Shown here: in pieces, positions 41,893 through 55,058 of the stretch
How the letters are laid out: the number at the start of each line of letters is the position of its first letter
Numbering within the stretch: the first letter of the stretch is position 1
Origin: Baylisascaris procyonis
Lineage: Eukaryota > Nematoda > Chromadorea > Rhabditida > Ascarididae
Direction: 5' to 3'
Assembly: GCA_037389465.1 (NCBI GenBank)
Contig: JAZARR010000214.1
Location: 6,425,001 to 6,489,000 of the forward strand
DNA length: 64,000 nt
Notes under the pieces: model-generated
Seen by the model: only the letters and a program-made list of their open reading frames with translations
Database searches by the model: none
Told to the model about the DNA's origin: nothing
Translations under genes and position numbers: made by a program

Positions 41893-42652
41893 GATTCGGG
41901 TCGAGTCGGACGAGTCGGGCGAGTCGGGTCGGATCACATCGGATCGGGTCAAATCGGACCGAATCTCTTCGATCCGAATCGAATCGAATCGGATCGAACA
42001 GAATCGGGTCGAATCGAGTCGGATCGGATCCAATCGGATGGGATCAGGTCGAATCGGACGAGTCGGTTTGAACCGAATCGAATCGAGTCGGTGCGGATCG
42101 GATCTGATCGGGTCGAATCGAATCGAGTCTGGTCAGATCGGATCCAGTCTAGTCGAATGTGGTCGAATCGGGTCGAATCGGACGAGTCGGACGAGTCGGT
42201 TCGGATCGCATCGGGTCGGGTCTAATCGGACGAGTCGGTTCGGATCGGATCTGATCGGGTCGAATCGGATCGAATCGGTTCGATCTGAGTCGAGTCGAAT
42301 CGGGTCGGATCGGATCCAATCGAATCGAATCCGGTCAGATCGGGTCCGGTCGGGTCGGATAGGGTCGTATCGGACGATTCGGACGAGTCATGTCGGATTG
42401 GATCGGATCGGGTCGAATCGGATCGGATCGGCCCAAACCGAATCGAATCGAATCGGGTCGGATCGGATCGGATCGGGTCAAATCGGACCAAATCGGCTCG
42501 ATCTGAATCGAATCGAATCGGGTCGGATCGAATCTAATCGGATCGAATCGTTTCGGATCGGATCTGATCGGGTCGAATCGGATCGAATCGGTTCGAACCG
42601 AATCGAATCGAATCGGGTCAGACCGGTTCCAATCGGGTCGAATAGGGTCGAA
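41880..42652 (+). repeat. Repeated segment, partner 44295-45067
   Basis: Matches 44295-45067 at a constant offset of 2415 with scattered substitutions (for example GTGCGG against GTTCGG near 42092, and GTCATGTCGG against GTCAAGTCGG near 42388). Markers are GGTCGGATCACATCGG, TCCAGTCTAGTCGAATG and GTCAGACCGGTTCC. Confidence 0.82.
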
Positions 42653-43686
42653 TAGGACGAGTCGGACGAGTCGGGTCGGATCGCATCGGATCGGGTCGAA
42701 TCGGACCGAATCGGTTCGATCTGAATCGAATCGAATCGGGTCGGATCGGATCCGATCGGATCGAATCGTTTCGGATCGGATCTGATCGGGTCGAATCGGA
42801 TCGAATCGGTTCGAACCGAATCGAATCGAATCGGGTCAGACCGGTTCCAATCGGGTCGAATAGGGTCGAATCGGACGAGTCGGTTCGGAGTGGACCGGAT
42901 CGGGTCGAATCGGACGGAATCGGTCCGATCTGAATAGAATCGAATCGGGTCGGGTCGGATCCAGTCGGGTCGAATGAATCGGTCTAATCGGACGAGTCGG
43001 TTCGGATCGGATCGGATCGGGTCGAATCGGATCGAATCGGTTCGAACCGAATTGGGCCGAATCGGATCGGATCGGATCCAATCGGGTCGAACCGGGTATA
43101 ATCGGACGAGTCGGTTCGGATCGGATCGGATCGGGTCGTATCGGATCGGATCCAATCGGTTCGAACCGAGTCGAATCAAATCGGGTCAGATCGGGTCCAA
43201 TCGGGTCGAATCGGTTCGGATCGGATCCAATCGGATCGGATCGGATCGGTTCGAATCGGATCGAATCGGTTCCAACCGAATCGGGCCGAATCGGGTCGGA
43301 TCGGATCCAATCCGATCGGATCGGGTCGAATCGGACGAGTCCTTTCGAATCGGATCGGATCGGGTAAAATCGGATCGAATCGGTTCGAACCGAATCGGGC
43401 CGAATCGGGTCGAATCGGACGAGTCGGTCCGGATCGTATGGGATCGGGTCGAATCGGACGGAATCGGTTCGATCTGAATAGAATCGAATCGGGTCGGATC
43501 AGATCCAATCGGGTCCGATCGGGTGGGATCAGATCCAATCGGGTCCGATCGGGTCCGATCAGATCCAATCGGGTCCGATCATGTCGGATCGGATCCGATC
43601 GGATCGGATCAGGTCGAATCGGATCCGATCGGGTCGGATCGGGTCAAATTGGACGAGTCGGACGAGTCGGGTCGGATCGCATCAGA

Positions 43687-44328
43687 TTGGGTCGAATCGG
43701 ACCGAATCGTTTCGATCTGAATCGAATCGAATCGGGACGGATCGCATCGAATCGCGTCGAATCGGACGAGTCGGTCCGGATCGTATCGGATCGGGTCGAA
43801 CCTAACGGAATCGGTTCGATCTGAACAGAATCGAATCGGGTCGGATCGGATCCAATCGGGTCGAGTCGGGTGTAATCGGACGAGTCGGTTCGGATCGGAT
43901 GTGATCGGGTCGAATCGGATAGAATCGAATCGGGTCATATCGGATCCAATCGCGTCGGACCAGGTCGAATCGGACGAGTCGGTTCGGATCGTATCGGATC
44001 GGGTCGAATCGGACGGAATCGGTTCGATCTGAATAGAATAGGATCGGTTCGGCTCGAACCGAATCGAATCGAATCGGGTGAGATCGGTTTCAATCGGGTC
44101 CGATCGGGTCGGATCGGTTCCAATGGGATCGGATCAGGTCGAATCGGACGAGTCGGTTCGAACCGGATCGATTCGAATCGGGTCAGATCGGATCCAGTCG
44201 GGTCGAATGGGGTCGTATCGGACGATTGGGACGAATCAAGTCGTATCGGATCGGATCGGCCCGAACCGAATGCAATCGAATCGGTTCGGATCGGTTCCAA
44301 TCGGGTCGATTCGGGTCGAGTCGGACGA
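43687..44328 (+). repeat. Partner of 40581-41222
   Basis: Second copy of the 640-bp segment at offset 3106. It carries GAATAGAATAGGATCGG at about 44031. A small private change is CGAACCTAACGGAATCG near 43798. Confidence 0.82.
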
Positions 44329-45067
44329 GTCGGACGAGTCGGGTCGGATCACATCGGATCGGGTCAAATCGGACCGAATCTCTTCGATCCGAATCGAATC
44401 GAATCGGATCGAACAGAATCGGGTCGAATCGAGTCGGATCGGATCCAATCGGATGGGATCAGGTCGAATCGGACGAGTCGGTTTGAACCGAATCGAATCG
44501 AGTCGGTTCGGATCGGATCTGATCGGGTCGAATCGAATCGAGTCTGGTCAGATCGGATCCAGTCTAGTCGAATGTGGTCGAATCGGGTCGAATCGGACGA
44601 GTCGGACGAGTCGGTTCGGATCGCATCGGGTCGGGTCTAATCGGACGAGTCGGTTCGGATCGGATCTGATCGGGTCGAATCGGATCGAATCGGTTCGATC
44701 TGAGTCGAGTCGAATCGGGTCGGATCGGATCCAATCGAATCGAATCCGGGCAGATCGGGTCCGATCGGGTCGGATAGGGTCGTATCGGACGATTCGGACG
44801 AGTCAAGTCGGATTGGATCGGATCGGGTCGAATCGGATCGGATCGGCCCGAACCGAATCGAATCGAATCGGGTCGGATCGGATCGGATCGGGTCAAATCG
44901 GACCGAATCGGCTCGATCTGAATCGAATCGAATCGGGTCGGATCGAATCTAATCGGATCGAATCGTTTCGGATCGGATCTGATCGGGTCGAATCGGATCG
45001 AATCGGTTCGAACCGAATCGAATCGAATCGGGTCAGACCGGTTCCAATCGGGTCGAATAGGGTCGAA
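44295..45067 (+). repeat. Partner of 41880-42652
   Basis: Second copy of the 770-bp segment at offset 2415. It overlaps the end of the 43687 segment by about 30 bp, so the order of partners seen at 40.6-42.6 kb is partly kept, but without the 41214-41892 piece between them. Confidence 0.82.
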
Positions 45068-46860
45068 TCGGACGAGTCGGACGAGTCGGGTCGGATCGCG
45101 TCGGATCAGGTCGAATCGGTTCCATCTGAATCGAATCGAATCGGGTCAGATCGGATCCAGTCGGGTCGAATGGGGTCGAATCGGACAAGTCGGACGAGTC
45201 GGGTCGGATCGCATCGGATCGGGTCGGATGGGACCGAATCGGTTCGACCTGAATCGAATCGAATCGGGTCGGATCGGATCCAATCGGATCGAATCGGGTC
45301 GGATCGGATCCAATCAAATCGGATCAGGTCGAATCGGACGAGTCGGTTCTAACCGAATCGAATCGAATCGGGTCAGATCGGATCGGATCGGGTCAAATCG
45401 GAGGGGATCTGTTCGATCCGATTCAAATCGAATCGGATCGAATCGGACGAACCGAATCGGGTCGAATCGGGTCGGATCGGGTCCAATCGGATCGGATCGG
45501 GTCGAATCGGATCGGATCGGCTCAAACCGAATCGAATCGAATCGGTTCGGATCGGGTCCAATCGGGTCCGATAGGGTCGGATCGGATCCAATCGGATCGG
45601 GTCAGGTCGAATCGGACGAGTCGGTTCGAACCGAATCGAATCGAATCGGGTCAGATCGGGTCCAATCGGGTCGATTCGGGTCGAGTCGGACGAGTCGGAC
45701 GAGTCGGGTCGGATCGCATCGAATCGGGTCGAATCGGATCGGATCGGCCCAAACCGAATCGAATCGAATCGGGTCGGATCGGATCGGATCGGGTCGGATC
45801 GGCTCGAATCGGTTCGAACCGAACCGAATCGAATTCGATCGAATCGGACGAGTCGAATCGGATCGAATCGTTCGAACCGAATGCAATCGAATCGGGTCAG
45901 ATCGGATCCAATCGGATCGAATCGGATCGGATCGGATCCAATCGAATGGGATCAGGTCGAATCGGACGAGTTGGACGAGTCGGGTCGGATCGCATCGGAT
46001 CGGGTCGGATGGGACCGAATCGGTTCGATCTGAATCGAATCGAATCGGGTCGGATCGGGTCCAATCGGATCGAATCGGGTCGGATCGGATCCAATCAAAT
46101 CGGATCAGGTCGAATCGGACGAGTCGGTTCGAACCGAATCGAATCGAATCGGGTCGGATCGGATCCAATCGGGTCGAGTCGGGTCTAATCGCACGAGTCG
46201 GTGCGGATCGCATCGGATCGGGTCGAATCGGACCGAATCGGTTCGATCTGATTCGAATCGAATCCTGTCGGATCGGATCCAATCGGATCGAATCGGGTCG
46301 GATCGGATCCAATCGAATCGGATCAGGTCGAATCGGACGAGTCGGTTCGAACCGAATCGAGTCGAATCGGTTCGGATCGGATCCAACCTAGTCGAATATG
46401 GTCGAATCGGACGAGTCGGACGAGTCGGGTCGGATCGCATCGGATCGGGTCGGATCGGATCCAATCGGATCGGATCAGGTCCAATCGGATCGGATCAGGT
46501 CCAATCGGATTCCATCGGGTCGGATCGGGTCGAATTGGACGAGTCGGACGAGTCGGGTCGGATCGCATCTTATCGGGTCGAATCGGACCGAATCGTTTCG
46601 ATCTGAATCGAATCGAATCGGGTCGGATCGGATCCAATCGGGTCGAATCGGGTGTAATGGGACGAGTCGGTTCGGATCGGACGTGATCCGGTCGAATCGG
46701 ATAGAATCGAATCGGGTCAGATCGGATCCAATCGGGTCGGACCAGGTCGAATCGGACGAGTCCGTTCGGATCGGATCGGGTCGGATCCAGTAGGGTCGAA
46801 TGAATCGGTCTAATCGGACGAGTCGGTTCGGATCGGAACGGATCGGGTCGAATTGGACGA

Positions 46861-47539
46861 GTCGGACGAGTCGGGTCGGATCGCATCGGATCGGGTCCAA
46901 TCGGACCGAATCGGTTCGATCTGAATCAAATCGAATCTGGACGGATCGCATCGAATCGGGTCGAATCGGACGAGTCGGTCCGGATCGTATCGGATCGGTT
47001 CGAATCGGACGGAATCGGTTCGATCTGAATAGAATCGAATCGGGTCGGATCGGATCCAATCGGGTCGAATGGGTCGAATTGGACGAGTCGGACGAGTCGG
47101 GTCGAATCGGTTCGGATCGGGTCGGATCGGATCGAATCGGTTCGAACCGAATCGGGCCGAATCGGGTCGAATCGGACGAGTCGGTTCGGAGTGGACCGGA
47201 TCGGGTCGAATCGGATCGAATCGGTTCGAACCGAATCGGGTCGAATCGGGTCGGATCGGATCCAATCGGATCGGATTGGGTCGAATCGGACGAGTCCGTT
47301 CGAATCGGATCGGATCGGGTAAAATCGGATCGAATCGGTTCGAACCGAATCGGGCCGAATCGGTTCAGATCGGATGCAATCGGGTCGAATGGTGTCGAAT
47401 CGGACCAGTCGGACGAGTCGGGTCGGATCGCATCGCATCGGCTCGAATCGGACCGAATCGGTTGGACCTGAATCGCATCGAATCGGGTTTCATCGGATCC
47501 AGTCGGGTCGAATCGGGTCGGATCGGATCCAATCGGGTC
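46861..47539 (+). repeat. Partner of 41214-41892
   Basis: Second copy at offset 5647, with changes such as AATCTGGACGG near 46936 and GGACCAGTCGG near 47403. To its right the sequence continues differently (GAATGGGTCGAACTGG), into the 47.46-48.6 kb segment. Confidence 0.82.
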
Positions 47540-48620
47540 GAATGGGTCGAACTGGACGAGTCGGACGAGTCGGGTCGAATCGGATCGGATCGGCTCGAAC
47601 CGAATCGAATCGAACCGGGTCGGATGAGATCCAATCGGGTCCGATCGGGTCGGATCAGATCCAATCGGGTCCGATCGGGTCCGATCAGATCCAATCGGGT
47701 CCGATCATGTCGGATCGGATCCGATCGGATCGGATCAGGTCGAATCGGATCCCATCGGGTCGGATCGGGTCGAGTTGGACGAATCGGACGAGTCGGGTCG
47801 GATCGCATCGGATTGGGTCGAATCGGACCGAATCGTTTCGATCTGAATCGAATCGAATCGGGACGGTTCGCATCGAATCGCGTCGAATCGGACGGAATCG
47901 GTTCGATCTCAATAGAATCGAATCGGGTCGGGTCGGATCCAGTCGGGTCGAATGAATCGGTCTAATCGGACGAGTCGGTTCGGATCGGATCGGATCGGGT
48001 CGAATCGGATCGAATCGGTTCCAACCGAATTGGGCCGAATCGGATCGGATCGGATCCAATCGGGTCGAACCGGGTATAATCGGACGAGTCGGTTCGGATC
48101 GGATCGGATCGGGTCGTATCGGATCGGATCCAATCGGTTCCAACCGAGTCGAATCAAATCGGGTCAGATCGGGTCCAATCGGGTCGAATCGGTTCGCATC
48201 GGATCCAATCGGATCGGATCGGATCGGTTCGAATCGGATCGAATCGGTTCCAACCGAATCGGGCCGAATCGGGTCGAATCGGATCCAATCGGATCGGATC
48301 AGGTCGAATCGGATCGAATTGGTTCGAACCGAATCGAATCGAATCCGGATCGGATCGGGTCCAATCGGATCGGATCAGGTCGAATCGGATTCCATCGGGT
48401 CGGATCGGGTCGAATTGGACGAGTCGGACGAGTCGGGTTGGATCGCATCGGATCGGGTCGAATCGGACCGAATCGTTTCGATCTGAATCGAATCGAATCG
48501 GGACGGATCGTATCGAATCGGGTCGAATCGGACGAGTCGGTCCGGATCGTATGGGATCGGGTCGAATCGGACGGAATCGGTTCGATCCGAATAGAGTCGA
48601 ATCGGGTCGGATCGGATCCA
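47460..48620 (+). repeat. Repeated segment, partner about 49446-50620
   Basis: Matches the interval at 49446-50620 with offset 1986, then 1963 after 23 bp missing on the right-hand copy near 49925, then about 2003 in the last third. Markers are TTGGGTCGAATGGGTCG, TTCCAACCGAATTGGGCC and GAATTGGTTCGAACCG. Boundaries are approximate. Confidence 0.75.
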
Positions 48621-49445
48621 ATCGGGTCGAATCGGGTGTAATGGGACGAGTCGGTTCGGATCGGACGTGATCCGGTCGAATTGGATAGAATCGAATCGGG
48701 TCAGATCGGATCCAATCGGGTCGGACCAGGTCGAATCGGACGAGTCCGTTCGGATCGGATCGGGTCGGGTCGAATTGGACGAGTCGGACGAGTCGGGTCG
48801 GATCGCATCGGATCGGGTCCAATCGGACCGAATCGGTTCGATCCGAATCAAATCGAATCGGGTCGGATCGGATCCAATCGGGTCGAATCGGTGTAATCGG
48901 ACGAGTCGGTTCGGATCGGATGTGATCGGGTCGAATCGGATAGAATCGAATCAGGTCAGATCGGATCCAATCGGGTAGAATGGGTCGAATTGGACGAGTC
49001 GGACGAGTCGGGTCGAATCGGTTCGGATCGGGTCGAATCGGATCGAATCGGTCCGAACCGAATCGGGCCGAATCGGGTCGAATCGGACGAGTCGGTTCGG
49101 AGTGGACCGGATCGGGTCGAATCGGATCGAATCGGTTCGAACCGAATCGGGTCGAATCGGGTCGGATCGGATCCAATCGGATCGGATCGGGTCGAATCGG
49201 ACGAGTCCGTTCGAATCGGATCGGATCGGGTAAAATCGGATCGAATCGGTTCGAACCGAATCGGGCCGAATCGGGTCGAATCGGACGAGCCGGTTCGGAG
49301 TGGACCGGATCGGGTCGAATGGGATCGAATCGGTTCGAACCGAATGGAATCGAATCGGTTCAGATCGGATGCAATCGGGTCGAATGGTGTCGAATCGGAC
49401 GAGTCGGTTCGGATCGGATCGGATCGGCTCGAATCGGACCGAATC

Positions 49446-50620
49446 GGTTGGATCTGAATCGCATCGAATCGGGTCTCATCGGATCCAGTCGGGTCGAATC
49501 GGGTCGGATCGGATCCAATTGGGTCGAATGGGTCGAACTGGACGAGTCGGACGAGTCGGGTCGAATCGGATCGGATCGGCTCGAACCGAATCGAATCGAA
49601 CCGGGTCGGATCAGATCCAATCGGGTCCGATCGGGTCGGATCAGATCCAATCGGGTCCGATCGGGTCCGATCAGATCCAATCGGGTCCGATCATGTCGGA
49701 TCGGATCCGATCGGATCGGATCAGGTCGAATCGGATCCCATCGGGTCGGATCGGGTCGAGTTGGACGAGTCGGACGAGTCGGGTCGGATCGCATCGGATT
49801 GGGTCGAATCGGACCGAATCGTTTCGATCTGAATCGAATCGAATCGGGACGGTTCGCATCGAATCGCGTCGAATCGGACGGAATCGGTTCGATCTCAATA
49901 GAATCGAATCGGGTCGGGTCGGGTCTAATCGGACGAGTCGGTTCGGATCGGATCGGATCGGGTCGAATCGGATCGAATCGGTTCCAACCGAATTGGGCCG
50001 AATCGGATCGGATCGGATCCAATCGGGTCGAACCGGGTATAATCGGACGAGTCGGTTCGGATCGGATCGGATCGGGTCGTATCGGATCGGATCCAATCGG
50101 TTCCAACCGAGTCGAATCAAATCGGGTCAGATCGGGTCCAATCGGGTCGAATCGGTTCGCATCGGATCCAATCGGATCGGATCGGATCGGTTCGAATCGG
50201 ATCGAATCGGTTCCAACCGAATCGGGCCGAATCGGGTCGGATCGGATCCAATCGGGTCAAACCGGGTATAATCGGACGAGTCGGTTCGGATCGCATCGGA
50301 TCGGGTCGAATCGGATCGAATTGGTTCGAACCGAATGGAATCGAATCCGGATCGGATCGGGTCCAATCGGATCGGATCAGGTCGAATCGGATTCCATCGG
50401 GTCGGATCGGGTCGAATTGGACGAGTCGGACGAGTCGGGTTGGATCGCATCGGATCGGGTCGAATCGGACCGAATCGTTTCGATCTGAATCGAATCGAAT
50501 CGGGACGGATCGTATCGAATCGGGTCGAATCGGACGAGTCGGTCCGGATCGTATGGGATCGGGTCGAATCGGACGGAATCGGTTCGATCCGAATAGAATC
50601 GAATCGGGTCGGATCGGATC
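49446..50620 (+). repeat. Partner of 47460-48620
   Basis: Second copy. Near 49918 it reads GGGTCGGGTCGGGTCTAATC, where the first copy has an additional 23 bp including GAATGAATCGG. The missing length is not a multiple of 5, yet the pentamer continues unbroken on each side. Confidence 0.75.
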
Positions 50621-52325
50621 CAATCGGGTCGAGTCGGGTGTAATCGGACGAGTCGGTTCGGATCGGATGTGATCGGGTCGAATCGGACAGAATCGAATCG
50701 GGTCATATCGGATCCAATCGGGTCGGACCAGGTCGAATCGGACGAGTCGGTCCGGATCGTATCGGATCGGGTCGAATCGGACGGAATCGGTTCGATCTGA
50801 ATAGAATCGAATCGGGTCGGGTCGGATCCAATCTGGTCGAATGAATCGGTCTAATCGGACGAGTCGGTTCGGATCGGATCGGATCGGGTCGAATCGGATC
50901 GAATCGGTTCGAACCGAATTGGGCCGAAACGGATCGGATGGGATCCAATCGGGTCGAATCGGTTCGATTCGGACGATTTGGACGAGTCGAGTCGGATCGG
51001 GTAAAATCGGACCGAATCGGTTCGATCCGAATCGAATCGAATCCGTTCAGATCGGATCCGATCGGTTCGAACCGAGTCGAATCGAATCGGGTAGAATCGG
51101 ACGAGTCGGTTCGAACCGGATCGATTCGAATCGGGTCAGATCGGATCCAGTCGGGTCGAATGGGGTCGTATCGGACGATTGGGACGAATCAAGTCGGATC
51201 GGATCGGATCGGCCCGAACCGAATGGAATCGAATCGGTTCGGATCGGTTCCAATCGGGTCGATTCGGGTCGAGTCGGACGAGTCGGACGAGTCGGGTCGG
51301 ATCGCATCGGATCGGGTCAAATCGGACCGAATCTCTTCGATCCGAATCGAATCGCATCGGATCGAACCGAATCGGGTCGAATCGAGTCGGATCGGATCCA
51401 ATCGGATGGGATCAGGTCGAATCGGACGAGTCGGTTTGAACCGAATCGAATCGAGTCGGTTCGGATCGGATCTGATCGGGTCGAATCGAATCGAGTCTGG
51501 TCAGATCGGATCCAGTCTAGTCGAATGTGGTCGAATCGGGTCGAATCGGACGAGTCGGACGAGTCGGTTCGGATCGCATCGGGTCGGGTCTAATCGGACG
51601 ACTCGGTTCGGATCGGATCTGATCGGGTCGAATCGGATCGAATCGGTTCGATCTGAGTCGAGTCGAATCGGTTCGAACCGAATCGAATCGAATCCGGTCA
51701 GATCGGGTCCAGTCGGGTCGAATGGGGTCGTATCGGACGATTCGGACGAGTCAAGTCGGATTGGATTGGATCGGGTCAAATCGGGCCCAATCGGTTCGAT
51801 CAGGGTCGAATCGAATAGGATCGGATCCAGTCGGGTCGAATTGGGTCGAATCGAACGAGTCGAATAAGATGGAATCGGTTCGAACCGAATCGAGTCGAAT
51901 CGGGTCAGATCGGATCCAATCGGGTGGAATCGAATCGAATCGGGCCGAGTCGGATCCAATCGGTTCGAATCGGGTCGAATCGGGTCGAATCGGACGAGTC
52001 GTGCGAGTCGGATCGAACCGCATCGAATCGGGTCGGATCGGACGCAATCGGGACGAATCGGGTCGAATCGTACGAGTCGGACCAGTCTGTTCGGGTCGGA
52101 TCGGATCGGGTCGAATCGGATCCAGTCAGGTCGAGTGGGTCGAATCGGACGAGTCGGACGAGTCGGGTCGGATCGCGTCAGATCGGCTCGAATCGGATCG
52201 GATCGGCTCGATCCGAATCGAATCGAATCGGATCGAATCGGACGACTCGAATCGGATCGAATCGGTTCGAACCGAATCGGTCGAATCGGGTCGGATCGGA
52301 TCCAGTCGGGTCGAGTGGGTCGAAT

Positions 52326-53480
52326 CGGATCCAGTCGGATCGGTTCAGGTCGAATCGGACGAATCGGTTCGAACCGAATCGAATCGAATCGGTCAGATCG
52401 GATCCAATCGAGTCGGATCGGTTCGAATCGGTTCCATCTGAATCGAATCGAATCGGATCGAATCGGACGAGTCGAATCGGATCGAATCGGTTCGAAACGA
52501 ATCGGGTCGAATCGGGTCGGATCGGATCCAATCAGATCGGATCGGGTCGAACCGAATCGAATCGGGTCGGATCGGATCCAACCGGGTCGAGTCGAGTCGG
52601 ATCGGATCCAATCGGGCCCAATCGGTTCGATCCGGGTCGAATCGAATAGGATCGGATCCAGTCGGGTCGAATCGGGTCGAATCGGACGAGTCGAATCGGA
52701 TGGAATCGGTTCGAACCGAATCGAATCGAATCGGGTCAGATCGGATCCAACCGGGTGGAATCGGGTCGAATCGGACGAGTCGGCGAGTCGGGTCGGATCG
52801 GCTCGAACCGAATCGAATCGAATCGGGTCGTATCGGATCCAATCGGGTCGAGTCGAGTCGCATCGGATCCAATCGGGACGAAACGGGTCGAATCTGACGA
52901 GTCGGTTCGAACCGAATCCAAGCGACTCTGGTCGGATCGGATCGGATCGGGTCGAATCGCACTTAATCGGTTCGATCCGAATCGAATCGAATCGGGTTAG
53001 ATCGGATTCAATCGGGTCGAATCGGGTCGAATCGGATCCTATCGGGTCGGATCGGGTCGAATCGGTCGAGTCGGTTCGAACCGAATCCAAGCGACTCTGG
53101 TCGGATCGTATCGGATCGGGTCGAACCGAATCGAATCGAGTCGGGTCGGGTCGGTTCCAGTCGGGTCGAATCGGGTTGGATCGGATCCAATCGAATCGTA
53201 TCAGGTCGAATCGGACGAGTCGCTTCGAACCGAATCGAATCGGGTCGGATCGGGTCGAATCGGTCGAATCGGATCGAACCGCCTCGAACCGAATCGAATC
53301 GAATCGGGTCAGATCGGATCCAATCTGGTCGAATGGGGTCGAATCGGACGAGTCGGACGAGTCGGTTCCGATTGGATCTGATCGGGTCGAATCGGATCGA
53401 ATCGGTTCGAACCGAATCGAATCGAATCGGATCGAATCGGACGAGTCGAATCGGATCGATTCGGTTCGAACCGAATCGAA
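52326..53480 (+). repeat. 1.15-kb repeated segment, partner 53840-55058
   Basis: Matches 53840-55058 at offset 1514 on the left and 1578 on the right, so the second copy has 64 bp more (between about 52545 and 52560 in this copy). Markers are GATCGGTTCAGGTCG, GAGTCGGCGAGTCGGG, CCAAGCGACTCTGGTCGG and CGAACCGCCTCGAACC. The GGGGTCGAATCGG to TTCCGATTGG end motif occurs again near 55271 and 55614. Confidence 0.85.
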
Positions 53481-53839
53481 TCGAATCGGGTCAGATCGGA
53501 TCCAGTCAGGTCGAATGGGTCGAATCGGACGAGTCGGACGAGTCGGTTCGGATCGGATGGGATCGGGTCGAATCGGATCGGATCGGCTCGAACCGAGTCG
53601 AGTCGAATCGGGTCGGATCGGATCCAATCGGGTCGAATCGGGTCGGATCGGATCCAGTCGGGTCGAGTGGGTCGAATTGGACGAGTCGAACGAGTCGGAT
53701 CCAATCGAATCGGATCAGGTCTAATCGGACGAGTCGGTTCGGATCGGATCTGATCGGCTCGAATCGGATCGAGTCGGCTTGAACCGGATCGAATCGAATC
53801 GGGTCAGATCGGATCCAATCGGGTCCGATCGGGTCGGAT

Positions 53840-55058
53840 CGGATCCAGTCGGATCGGTTCAGGTCGAATCGGACGAATCGGTTCGAACCGAATCGAATCG
53901 AATCGGTCAGATCGGATCCAATCGAGTCGGATCGGTTCGAATCGGTTCCATCTGAATCGAATCGAATCGGATCGAATCGGACGAGTCGAATCGGATCGAA
54001 TCGGTTCGAAACGAATCGGGTCGAATCGGGTCGGATCGGATCCAATCAGATCGGATCGGGTCGAATCGGACCGAATCGGGTCGGATCGGATCCAATCGGA
54101 TCGAGTCGGTCGAATCGGCTCGAGCCGAACCGAATCGAATCGGGTCGGATCGGATCCAACCGGGTCGAGTCGAGTCGGATCGGATCCAATCGGGCCCAAT
54201 CGGTTCGATCCGGGTCGAATCGAATAGGATCGGATCCAGTCGGGTCGAGTCGGGTCGAATCGGACGAGTCGAATCGGATGGAATCGGTTCGAACCGAATC
54301 GAATCGAATCGGGTCACATCGGATCCAACCGGGTGGAATCGGGTCGAATCGGACGAGTCGGCGAGTCGGGTCGGATCGGCTCGAACCGAATCGAATCGAA
54401 TCGGGTCGGATCGGATCCAATCGGGTCGAGTCGAGTCGCATCGGATCCAATCGGGACGAAACGGGTCGAATCTGACGAGTCGGTTCGAACCGAATCCAAG
54501 CGACTCTGGTCGGATCGGATCGGATCGGGTCGAATCGCACCTAATCGGTTCGATCCGAATCGAATCGAATCGGGTTAGATCGGATTCAATCGGGTCGAAT
54601 CGGGTCGAATCGGATCCTATCGGGTCGGATCGGGTCGAATCAGTCGAGTCGGTTCGAACCGAATCCAAGCGACTCTGGTCGGATCGTATCGGATCGGGTC
54701 GAACCGAATCGAATCGAGTCGGGTCGGGTCGGTTCCAGTCGAGTCGAATCGGGTTGGATCGGATCCAATCGAATCGTATCAGGTCGAATCGGACGAGTCG
54801 CTTCGAACCGAATCGAATCGGGTCGGATCGGGTCGAATCGGTCGAATCGGATCGAACCGCCTCGAACCGAATCGAATCGAATCGGGTCAGATCGGATCCA
54901 ATCTGGTCGAATGGGGTCGAATCGGACGAGTCGGACGAGTCGGTTCCGATTGGATCTGATCGGGTCGAATCGGATCGAATCGGTTCGAACCGAATCGAAT
55001 CGAATCGGATCGAATCGGACGAGTCGAATCGGATCGATTCGGTTCGAACCGAATCGGG
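53840..55058 (+). repeat. Partner of 52326-53480
   Basis: Second copy. It contains an added stretch with GAGTCGGTCGAATCGGCTCG near 54102, and otherwise follows the first copy closely, including the two CCAAGCGACTCTGG motifs (about 54495 and 54664). Confidence 0.85.

Larger units (their letters stand above)
35960..52325 (+). repeat. Mosaic domain of the satellite without a long regular unit
   Basis: To the right of copy B the array is still TCGRN pentamers but lacks the CGTTTAG landmark and inverted blocks. It consists of 0.6-1.2 kb segments that recur at unrelated spacings (separate entries), many of them related to 13.5-16.5 kb of copy A; for example, about 36900-37400 resembles 14980-15480. 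A GGGTAAAATCGG variant and GTATAATCGGACGAG are frequent here. No gene or RNA is seen. Confidence 0.85.
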
